From an uncultured Desulfobacter sp. (GTDB lineage Bacteria > Desulfobacterota > Desulfobacteria > Desulfobacterales > Desulfobacteraceae): DNA of 64,000 nucleotides. Below the pieces are notes generated by a model. The model did no database searches. It was given only the letters and a program-made list of their open reading frames with translations, and was not told the DNA's origin. Position numbers and translations under genes: made by a program. The stretch spans positions 2,652,001 through 2,716,000 of the forward strand of contig NZ_OY762614.1 of NCBI RefSeq assembly GCF_963666145.1, in the 5' to 3' direction. This document shows positions 35,503 through 42,761 of the stretch, piece by piece; position 1 is the stretch's first letter, and every line of letters starts with the position of its first letter.

Positions 35503-36301
35503 CCGGCACCGCGCCCTGGAGATTTTAAGTAACTCCGAGGTACGTCTGACCGCCAGGGCTTATATCCAGGAATTTTGCCGGGAATTTTCCCTGACGCCAA
35601 TGAAGGCAAAAAACGCGCTTAAATCCTTAGTTGACAGCCAGGATGTAGCCTATCAGGACCTGTATGGTTCCACCTATGTCATGGAAGGCTTTTCAAAACC
35701 GGTCCGGATCACGGACCGGTTTTTTATTCTGCCGCCAGATGTATCAAGTATTGCGGGTGCCAATGATATAGATATCCGGATAAGCCCAGGGATCTCCTTT
35801 GGCACCGGCCACCACCCCACCACTCGGCTTTGCCTGACCGCTCTGGACCGGCTGTTTTCATCGACAGCGTTGTCAGACCGGCTTCAAGGCGGCAATGCCG
35901 GGGATATCGGTACGGGTTCCGGGGTGCTGGCCATCGCTGCCTGCCTTGCAGGCATGGCCCGGTGCACGGCCTGGGAAACAGATGCCAATGCGGTCAGCGA
36001 GGCCTGTGGCAATGTTGCAGCCAACGGCCTTGAAAACAGAATAGATGTTATCCACGACATCATGACGGCCCAGGATTTAAAACTTTCCCTTGTTATGGCC
36101 AATTTGAGGTTTCCCACCCTTAAACAGATTGCCCCGGACATTTGTTCAATACTGGCTCCCGGCGGCCACCTGATTCTTTCGGGGGTCAGGGCCTGGGAAA
36201 TGGATGAGCTGAAGACCCATTACAGGGAGATGGGATTTTCTTTAGACTGGGACCGGGAAAAAAAGCAGTGGGGCGCCGTAATCCTGACAAAAAGCCCTTA
36301 G
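35489..36301 (+). CDS. PrmA-like methyltransferase
   Basis: 270 aa. A class I SAM-dependent methyltransferase resembling ribosomal protein L11 methyltransferase: ISFGTGHHPTTRLCLTAL, motif I GDIGTGSGVLAIAA, acidic WETDANAVSEA and LILSGVRAWEMDEL. The post-motif ANLRFPTL replaces the usual ANIL of PrmA, and the N-terminal substrate domain diverges, so another target is possible. Start MVPFDRHRALEIL is inferred from a GAGGG just upstream and the protein alignment; the frame is open further upstream. Confidence 0.8.
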   Translation: MVPFDRHRALEILSNSEVRLTARAYIQEFCREFSLTPMKAKNALKSLVDSQDVAYQDLYGSTYVMEGFSKPVRITDRFFILPPDVSSIAGANDIDIRISPGISFGTGHHPTTRLCLTALDRLFSSTALSDRLQGGNAGDIGTGSGVLAIAACLAGMARCTAWETDANAVSEACGNVAANGLENRIDVIHDIMTAQDLKLSLVMANLRFPTLKQIAPDICSILAPGGHLILSGVRAWEMDELKTHYREMGFSLDWDREKKQWGAVILTKSP

Positions 36302-36309
36302 AGGAATCC

Positions 36310-36927
36310 ATGCGACCTGCCATTCCACTCCTTATCTCCATACTTCTGGTTTTAAGCGTATCCCAGGCCAGGTGTGATGTGTACAGCTGGGTAGACGAAA
36401 ACGGAATCCGTCATTTTTCCAATGTCAGTTTGCCCCATGGCGAACAGGCCACACAAATCCCCGAAGCGGTCAGCGCCGCCATAGATCAATCCAATTTTAA
36501 GGTCACCAAAGTGTTTGACGGAGATACCGTGGAGGTCCAAGGAGAGGACCTTGAATTTCGGATCCGCCTGGTGGCCATTGACGCACCTGAAACCGGTGGA
36601 TACAAAAGCAAGGGACAGCCCTATTCCCAAGAGGCAAAAAAAGTTTTACAGCAGCTTGTTCAGGGCAAAAACGTCCGGTTGAAACAATACGGTACCGGCG
36701 GTTACAATCGAATACTGGCGGAAATTTTTTCCCAGGGACAGAACATTAATCTGACCATGGTCCGCCGGGGGCTTGCCGAAGTCTATCGGGGCAGATTCCC
36801 CAAAACCCTTGATGCCGGAGCTTACAGGAAGGCTGAGGCGGATGCCAGGCGCAGACAAGCGGGTATATGGTCACAGGGGAAGGCGTATAAAAGTCCCCAA
36901 ATATGGCGCAAAGAAAATCCAAGATAG
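36310..36927 (+). CDS. Exported thermonuclease-like protein (DUF4124 + SNase)
   Basis: 205 aa. A signal peptide covers about residues 1-20 (AIPLLISILLVLSVSQA). A DUF4124 segment follows (VYSWVDENGIRHFSNVSLP), then a staphylococcal nuclease-like domain (VFDGDTVEVQGEDLEFRIRL VAIDAPE ... YNRILAEIFSQGQNINLTMV RRGLAEVY). Catalytic-type Asp, Arg and Glu positions look kept. Likely a periplasmic or secreted nuclease. The start has AGAGGA upstream. Confidence 0.87.
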   Translation: MRPAIPLLISILLVLSVSQARCDVYSWVDENGIRHFSNVSLPHGEQATQIPEAVSAAIDQSNFKVTKVFDGDTVEVQGEDLEFRIRLVAIDAPETGGYKSKGQPYSQEAKKVLQQLVQGKNVRLKQYGTGGYNRILAEIFSQGQNINLTMVRRGLAEVYRGRFPKTLDAGAYRKAEADARRRQAGIWSQGKAYKSPQIWRKENPR

Positions 36928-36936
36928 CGTAAACCT

Positions 36937-38031
36937 TTATTGCAAACACAGTGAACTATTTGCCTGGATCAATGATGCAGACGGTTCATCCCTATGCACC
37001 TTTATTAAGCCGGGCATCACCGTATTTCGACCGTTGAATTTTGCTTTGTAAAGCATTGAATCCGCATCTTCAATCAATTTTTCAATATCGGCATCAGCTC
37101 CCAACTGAGCCACGCCAAAACTGGCTGTCACGCGTATGGTATGATCATTAAAGGGGATGCGCAATGCTGAAATCTGTCGCCTGAGTCTGTCTGCAAGTTC
37201 AATGGCATGTGCTTGATCGGTTTCCGGCAGGATGGCAATAAACTCTTCCCCCCCATACCTGGCAAAAATATCCTCTGCGCGTATATTATGGTGAACCAAC
37301 CGGCTGACTTCCTTTAACACCTCATCCCCGCCTAAATGGCCGTAAGTATCGTTTACGGATTTAAAATGATCCAGGTCAAACATAAAAACAGACAACTGCT
37401 TTTTATGCCGGTAGGCACTTGCGGCATGGCCTTTTAGCTGGGTCTCGAACGCCCTGCGGTTATAGCACCCGGTTAACGGATCAACAGCGGCGGCATCCTT
37501 GAGCTGCTGTATCTTAATCTGCCTTGAAAGCGCCGCGCTGCAACCCTGGAGGACGATGCGGACCACCTCATCATGGAACGCAGTGATGGGCCGGCTTGGC
37601 ATCATATAGAGCCTTGAATAGCAATTGTCTTCTTTATGATCGTAATGCACCAGGGAATCCAGGCTGAATTTTTCCAGACACTCTTCCCGGTCTTTATTCG
37701 CATTCAGATAGGTCAGGTCCTTGGCGTCCTGAACCTTAAAATCTTTAAGGATAATACTCTCCAGGGAGGTTTTATACATTCTGGGGTCCAGCCATACATC
37801 CACTCCGGCATTTTTTTTGTTCACAAAGGCAAAAAGCCTGTACCCAAGAATCCCCTTCAGACAGTCCGCCACCTCATTTATAATGTCAGACGGCGATGTT
37901 TTTCTATTCAAAGCGACGATATGGCGGGCCAGTTTGTTCTGTGCATGGGTCCTGTTCAGGGAAGATCCGAATACCAGGCCGAAAACAACGGATAAGCGCC
38001 GACTGAGTCTATCAAGGGGTTTATTACTCAT
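36937..38031 (-). CDS. Diguanylate cyclase (GGDEF domain)
   Basis: 364 aa. The C-terminal half is a GGDEF domain: DPLTGCYNRRAFE, FDLDHFKSVNDTYGHLGGDE, and the active site GGEEFIAILPE (GGEEF variant, normally active). An RxxD inhibitory site is not obvious. The N-terminal 190 residues, with a GAF-like hydrophobic pattern (GYRLFAFVNKKNAGVDVWLD), probably sense a signal; no membrane helix. Makes cyclic di-GMP. It converges with the nuclease gene. Confidence 0.92.
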   Translation of the reverse strand: MSNKPLDRLSRRLSVVFGLVFGSSLNRTHAQNKLARHIVALNRKTSPSDIINEVADCLKGILGYRLFAFVNKKNAGVDVWLDPRMYKTSLESIILKDFKVQDAKDLTYLNANKDREECLEKFSLDSLVHYDHKEDNCYSRLYMMPSRPITAFHDEVVRIVLQGCSAALSRQIKIQQLKDAAAVDPLTGCYNRRAFETQLKGHAASAYRHKKQLSVFMFDLDHFKSVNDTYGHLGGDEVLKEVSRLVHHNIRAEDIFARYGGEEFIAILPETDQAHAIELADRLRRQISALRIPFNDHTIRVTASFGVAQLGADADIEKLIEDADSMLYKAKFNGRNTVMPGLIKVHRDEPSASLIQANSSLCLQ

Positions 38032-38429
38032 GATTCTTCCTCTAATTTAAAAGCGTGGTTTGTATTTGAACGAAACGTCACCCATCGGGGTCGTGCATCG
38101 GAACAACTTTTCGCCTAAGCACGGACTGCCGTTCAGGCACGCGTTTCTGTTCTACATTTCTGATATAAGACAGCAACAAATATGCCACCGCACCACAAAA
38201 AAAGAATATTCATTTAAATTTCAAGGTATTAGACAAACAATCGTTTTAGCGTGAAGCCAAAGGCAGGAAAAATTTGCAGGGTTCTGTGTCAGGCCCCCGC
38301 CAGAGCCCGCCAAAGGCGTAACGCAGAAAGTTACATCTACTCAGGAAGAAGATTTCCTTGTCATCTGTTGCGTTTTCAAGTTATTAGTTGGCTTAAATAT
38401 ATACAAATTAATAAAACAGGCCTGGATGA
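38032..38429. other. 398-bp spacer without a recognised gene
   Basis: Separates the divergent diguanylate cyclase and hybrid kinase genes. Bases about 38058-38094 weakly resemble the outer arm of the 130-bp palindromic repeat (TTTGAACGAAACGTCACCCA), perhaps a decayed copy. The part from 38250 to 38370 is GC-rich and could be a leader of the kinase gene. No riboswitch, tRNA or good promoter was recognised. Confidence 0.5.
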
Positions 38430-40175
38430 ATGCTGTCGTCGGAACAAAATAACACCATGTTAAATTGCCCCAGATACAGGCGATTATCACGAAGAATCAA
38501 CATATTCTTACTGATTTGGGCTGCCGTATTTATCATTTTCGCGCTGTTGATCCTTTTTTTGCCGGCGCTTGCAGGCAAACCCCTTTGCCTGACTTTTTTC
38601 ATGATCAACGGATCATTTATTGTCCTGCTGCTTTCATGGCTTAAAAGCGCCAAATCATTTATGCAGGAAACCGGATTGATATTATCGAAATCAAAGGATT
38701 TGATATGGGCCATAGACTCCCGGCTGAACCTTACGGTTGTCTGCGGAAACCTTGAACAGATATCCGGTAGAAACGCCATAGCGCTTCTCAATAAACCCTT
38801 GACGTCCATTTTAACCGAAGAAGCAAAGACTCAATTTAACAGGCGTATTCGTGAAAACCAGCCCTTTTCCATGGAGTGCCTTATTTGCAGCGGTAAAAAT
38901 TCAACGCAGCCTGTGGAAATTATTGCCGAGCCTATCCATGGCACTGGTCAGGATACATTTTACGGGATCATACGGGATATCTCAGCGCAAAAAAAAGTGC
39001 TGGACCTTGAAAAAGAAGCAAACAGTTCAAAACAATTAAAAACCCTGGGCAAGCTTGCCGGCAGTGTTGCCCATGATCTGAACAATATCCTGGCAGGTAT
39101 TGCCACCTATCCTGAAATCCTGCTCCTTGATGAAACCCTGGCCCCTAAGATCCGGGAGAGCCTGACCATTATCAAAGAGTCAGGTCAGAACGCCTCTGCC
39201 GTGGTCAGTGACCTGCTAACCATTTCCAGAGGGATCCGGGAGGATTGCCAGGTCCTGAATCTCAATACGCTGATTGAGCGGTTCATGGCGGGCCCCGAAT
39301 TCAAAAAAATAAAATCCGGCTACAAAAATCTGGAAATTGAAACTTGCTTTGAGCCTGAACTTTTAACCATATCCGGCTCATACATACATATTGAAAAAAG
39401 CATTATGTATCTTCTGATCAATGCCCTTGAAGAGACTGCGGCAGAGACAGACTCCGGAACAATCTTGCTTTCAACAGCCAACTATTACCTGGCCAGCAAA
39501 ACAGATGAACCCGCAAAACAAAATTCGGCTTCGGACGAGTATGTAAAGCTTGAAGTGCGGGATGCCGGCAAAAGGATACCCGAAGCAGATCTAAATCACA
39601 TCTTTGATCCTTTTTTTACAAAGAAAAAAAGAGACAGATCCGGAACCGGTCTTGGCCTGACGGTAGTAAAAAATACGGTGATCAACCACCGGGGAAAAAT
39701 ATCTGTTACCTCGGATAAAAACGGTACAACATTTACCCTGCTGTTCCCGATTCTTCGCTCGGAGCTGCCCATGGCAGATCACACGACCTCCCTTGAAGAG
39801 ATCAAAGGAAAGGGTGAAACCCTCCTGGTTGTGGATGACCTGGCAAGCCAGCGCAAAATTGCAGAAACCATCCTTAAGCATTTAGGATACAAAGTATTCA
39901 GTGTTGCAGACGGCATGCGCGCCATTGACTTCATTTTACAGACCCCTGTGGATCTGCTGATTTTAGATATGGTCATGGCGCCGTCCATTTCCGGACTTGA
40001 GACCTACCAGCGGATCAAAAAAATCCGGCCGGATCAAAAAGCCATTCTTGCAAGTGGACATTCGGAATCAGAAGATGTATTAAAAGCCCAGTCCATAGGC
40101 GCCGGCGCCTTTATTAAAAAGCCTTATACCATTTTAGATATGGGCATTGCCGTAAAAGAGGAACTTGAAAAATAA
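38430..40175 (+). CDS. Hybrid sensor histidine kinase
   Basis: 581 aa. Two membrane helices lie near the N terminus (FLLIWAAVFIIFALLILFLP and the next hydrophobic stretch). A PAS domain follows (about residues 85-190), then HisKA with VAHDLNNILAG (phosphoacceptor His215) and HATPase (FDPFFTKKKRDRSGTGLGL). The C-terminal receiver domain has LLILDMVMAP (Asp513) and a Lys near the end. The target is unknown. The start lacks a strong ribosome-binding site; an internal ATG 27 nt downstream is possible. The stop overlaps panC by one base. Confidence 0.92.
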   Translation: MLSSEQNNTMLNCPRYRRLSRRINIFLLIWAAVFIIFALLILFLPALAGKPLCLTFFMINGSFIVLLLSWLKSAKSFMQETGLILSKSKDLIWAIDSRLNLTVVCGNLEQISGRNAIALLNKPLTSILTEEAKTQFNRRIRENQPFSMECLICSGKNSTQPVEIIAEPIHGTGQDTFYGIIRDISAQKKVLDLEKEANSSKQLKTLGKLAGSVAHDLNNILAGIATYPEILLLDETLAPKIRESLTIIKESGQNASAVVSDLLTISRGIREDCQVLNLNTLIERFMAGPEFKKIKSGYKNLEIETCFEPELLTISGSYIHIEKSIMYLLINALEETAAETDSGTILLSTANYYLASKTDEPAKQNSASDEYVKLEVRDAGKRIPEADLNHIFDPFFTKKKRDRSGTGLGLTVVKNTVINHRGKISVTSDKNGTTFTLLFPILRSELPMADHTTSLEEIKGKGETLLVVDDLASQRKIAETILKHLGYKVFSVADGMRAIDFILQTPVDLLILDMVMAPSISGLETYQRIKKIRPDQKAILASGHSESEDVLKAQSIGAGAFIKKPYTILDMGIAVKEELEK

Positions 40176-41023
40176 TGGATATTCTAAAAACAAAAGCGGA
40201 TATGCAGGCCTGGTCTGCAGCCAAAAAAAAACAGGGAAAGACCATCAGTTTTGTACCCACCATGGGATACCTTCACAAGGGACATGTTTCCCTGCTTGAC
40301 CTCGGCAAGCCCCTGGGTGATGAACTGGTCCTGAGCATTTTTGTCAACCCCACCCAGTTCGGTCCCAACGAAGACCTGGACGCCTATCCCAGCAACATAC
40401 AAAACGACCTTGATCTGGCCCAAAAGGCCGGTGTGACTGCGGTTTTTCTTCCAGATAAAAACGAAATGTACGGGCCGGATTACCAGACCCATGTCTCTTT
40501 GGACCATTTACCCCAATACCTGTGCGGCCGCTCCCGCCCGGTCCATTTCGGCGGGGTGGCCACGGTGGTGACCAAGCTGTTCAACATTGTCATGCCGGAT
40601 GTGGCGGTTTTCGGAAAAAAAGACTTCCAGCAGCTGGCCATCATCAGACAGATGGTTGAAGACCTGGATTTTAATATTCAAATCATCGGCGGGGAGATCA
40701 TCAGGGAAGAAGACGGGTTGGCCATGAGTTCCAGAAATGCCTATCTTACCCCGGAGCAGCGTAAATCCGCCGTCTGCCTTTCCCAGGCCATTGCACTTTT
40801 GAAACAAAAAGTCGCCCAGGGCGTCCGGTCTGTTTCGGATCTTGTCAGTGAGGCCCAGGCCTTTATTCACTCATTTGACCACACCCGGGTGGACTACATT
40901 GAATTTTGCAATCCTAAAACCCTTGAGCCCGTGGAAACCATCCAAGCTGAGACCCTTGTGGCCATGGCCGTACAGGTGGGAAAATCAAGGCTGATTGACA
41001 ATGCCCTTATCTCGCCTGCCTGA
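40175..41023 (+). CDS. panC: Pantothenate synthetase
   Basis: 282 aa. Joins pantoate and beta-alanine using ATP in the coenzyme A pathway. Visible motifs: SFVPTMGYLHKGHVSLL, VLSIFVNPTQFGPNEDL, PVHFGGVATVVTKLFNIV, VFGKKDFQQL and MSSRNAYL. The start overlaps the kinase stop (TAATG). panB and panD are not adjacent. Its 3' end overlaps the convergent gene by 17 nt. Confidence 0.96.
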   Translation: MDILKTKADMQAWSAAKKKQGKTISFVPTMGYLHKGHVSLLDLGKPLGDELVLSIFVNPTQFGPNEDLDAYPSNIQNDLDLAQKAGVTAVFLPDKNEMYGPDYQTHVSLDHLPQYLCGRSRPVHFGGVATVVTKLFNIVMPDVAVFGKKDFQQLAIIRQMVEDLDFNIQIIGGEIIREEDGLAMSSRNAYLTPEQRKSAVCLSQAIALLKQKVAQGVRSVSDLVSEAQAFIHSFDHTRVDYIEFCNPKTLEPVETIQAETLVAMAVQVGKSRLIDNALISPA

Positions 41024-41894
41024 CCAATTTGGGCTCCGGCAGTTTCACGAGAACAATCACCCGGCACTTTTTTAAAAAGGTGTGACGCTCGGTTGCCCTG
41101 TCCAGGGTTTCGGCATCGGCCATGCTCATGACAATGGCGCCGGTTTTGTCCCCGGTTTTTCTCAGCGCCTTGACCACCAGTGGATTTGAACCGGCCCTGT
41201 CGGACCCAAGTGCCTGATCCATGTCACATACATAGGCGCAGACCCCATTCTGGACGGCAAATTCCCGACTGATAAAAACCGAGGAATAGATTTCCCGGCC
41301 CTGTTCACTGACAATGGTGGGATAAAGGACGGGTTCCACATTTAATTGTCTTGCATCCACAATAAGCCCGGTATACGGCCCGGCACCGGCGGGTGATGGC
41401 GGTTTGTCGCTAGTCTTCTTGGAAGCATCCGGCTTGAGTTCGTTAATCTTGGGAATCTGCCGGATGTGGTCCGGCAGCACCAGCTGGAGAAATCCGCCAT
41501 GAAATTTGGCCGACACCCAAACGTCTACATCCAGGGCAGAGGTATACAACTGCCGGTGAGCCCGGGCATCCTGGGCCACCTTCTCGATCCCAGCAAGGAT
41601 CGTATCATGGCTTGATGCGTATTCTCCAACGGTAAGATTGCCTGAAATTTTCATCTGTTTGAGAACGGCAATCAGATTCCGGGTCGCCTCAGCCCGGGCA
41701 GACCCGGGCATGGCAACAGCCTGGCCTTCGGCATTGATCTCAGGGGCGGCATGGCCTCTGGCCGTAACAGCCCCGGTTGTCCAGTCTATGTATCCGTTTT
41801 CAAGGACTTGACGGCAATTGCCCAGGGCATTTTGCGTACACAGGCCCACGCCCAAAACAACAATCCCCAACATCAGCATTTGGCGGAGGTTCAT
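41007..41894 (-). CDS. Exported LPP20/FlgT-like protein
   Basis: 295 aa. A signal peptide (MLMLGIVVLGVGLCTQNALG) is followed by GYIDWTTGAVTARGHAAP and a repeated alpha/beta pattern with YTGLIVDARQLNVEPVLYP and GREIYSS, as in LPP20-type lipoproteins and the flagellar protein FlgT. The Cys near the leader end is not in a good lipobox, so a soluble periplasmic protein is likely. Function unknown. Lies directly downstream of mobB on the same strand. Confidence 0.7.
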   Translation of the reverse strand: MNLRQMLMLGIVVLGVGLCTQNALGNCRQVLENGYIDWTTGAVTARGHAAPEINAEGQAVAMPGSARAEATRNLIAVLKQMKISGNLTVGEYASSHDTILAGIEKVAQDARAHRQLYTSALDVDVWVSAKFHGGFLQLVLPDHIRQIPKINELKPDASKKTSDKPPSPAGAGPYTGLIVDARQLNVEPVLYPTIVSEQGREIYSSVFISREFAVQNGVCAYVCDMDQALGSDRAGSNPLVVKALRKTGDKTGAIVMSMADAETLDRATERHTFLKKCRVIVLVKLPEPKLVRQAR

Positions 41895-41897
41895 CCA

Positions 41898-42425
41898 TTA
41901 AGCTCCCCGGCCTGTCAATGAACCCAAAAAATTCTGCTCAACCAGATCCGCAAGCGCTTCTATATCCTCCAACCCGAAACACGGCTTTTCTGCAGGTCTA
42001 ATATCCGTATCCGTTACAAACGCAACAAGATTGGGGTCTTCAAGACACAGGGGCGCTTTATGGGGACTCTCTTTTCTGAAAATCTCAATCTTAGGAAGCG
42101 TGAAGGCCTTAAATCCTTCACCGAGAATAAGGTCCACATCACCCAGATAGTCAAAAATCTTTTCTTCGGCCGGACGGGTATCTTCTTTGACCAGGGCCAC
42201 CTTTGTATCCGTCATAACAAGGGAAGCCACCGCCCCGGCATGTTTATGCCGCCAGCTGTCCTTTCCCGGTTTGTCAAAATCAATGTCATGATGGGTATGT
42301 TTCACCGACCCCACGCGAAAGCCCCGCGCAGTCAGCGTTCTGATCAGCTTTTCCATCAACGTGGTTTTCCCGGAATTGGATTTACCGACTATTAAAACGA
42401 TCCTGTTTTTTTTTTCGCTGTCCAT
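41898..42425 (-). CDS. mobB: Molybdopterin-guanine dinucleotide biosynthesis protein B
   Basis: 175 aa. P-loop GTPase: IVLIVGKSNSGKTTLMEKLI at the start, then VGSVKHTHHDIDFDKPGKDS and a Walker B-like LILGEGFKAF. It assists attachment of GMP to molybdopterin for formate dehydrogenase- and DMSO-reductase-type enzymes. ATG 42425 has AAGG upstream; the frame could begin two codons earlier at GTG. mobA is not in the window. Confidence 0.93.
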   Translation of the reverse strand: MDSEKKNRIVLIVGKSNSGKTTLMEKLIRTLTARGFRVGSVKHTHHDIDFDKPGKDSWRHKHAGAVASLVMTDTKVALVKEDTRPAEEKIFDYLGDVDLILGEGFKAFTLPKIEIFRKESPHKAPLCLEDPNLVAFVTDTDIRPAEKPCFGLEDIEALADLVEQNFLGSLTGRGA

Positions 42426-42523
42426 ATACACAGCCTTGAATTTTTTTTTCTTCTTGTACCATAGATTAAATATCGCTAATGTATAAAGTGTACCTATAAG
42501 AAAGTCAAGACAAGGAGGATGTG

Positions 42524-42724
42524 ATGGATTTATCTTATATTTGCGTTAACCATAATTGTTCTTTCCCAGGGACAAATCACTTTGAAGTTACGTTTAAATC
42601 AGAATACATCATGGATGAAAATAATGTTGCCAGTCTGTTTTGTCCTTTTTGCGGTGGTGAGCTGATGCTGGTACGGGTACCGGATGTATTCCCGGAAAAT
42701 TTATCAAAGGACAGCACCCTATAG
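42524..42724 (+). CDS. Small zinc-ribbon protein
   Basis: 66 aa. Two Cys pairs, CVNHNC near the N terminus and CPFCGG near residue 46, make a zinc-ribbon-like site. The rest (NHFEVTFKSEYIMDENNVAS) is unknown. AAGGAGG, a near-perfect site, lies 5 nt before the ATG, arguing for a real, well-translated gene. Its stop overlaps the shared terminator with rapA. Confidence 0.7.
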   Translation: MDLSYICVNHNCSFPGTNHFEVTFKSEYIMDENNVASLFCPFCGGELMLVRVPDVFPENLSKDSTL

Positions 42725-42761
42725 CCGATCTGAATCAAACATTATTTGTTTCGGGTCGGCT
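42723..42761. terminator. Bidirectional hairpin between the zinc-ribbon gene and rapA
   Basis: AGCCGATCTGAATCAAA (42723-42739) pairs with TTTGTTTCGGGTCGGCT (42745-42761) with one mismatch and two G-U pairs, looping at CATTA. It spans both converging stop codons. There is no long U-tract, so strength is uncertain. Confidence 0.55.

Noticed and set aside
38250..38370. Cyclic di-GMP riboswitch upstream of the hybrid kinase
   Set aside because: Considered because a diguanylate cyclase is adjacent, but the conserved GEMM core words are not there.
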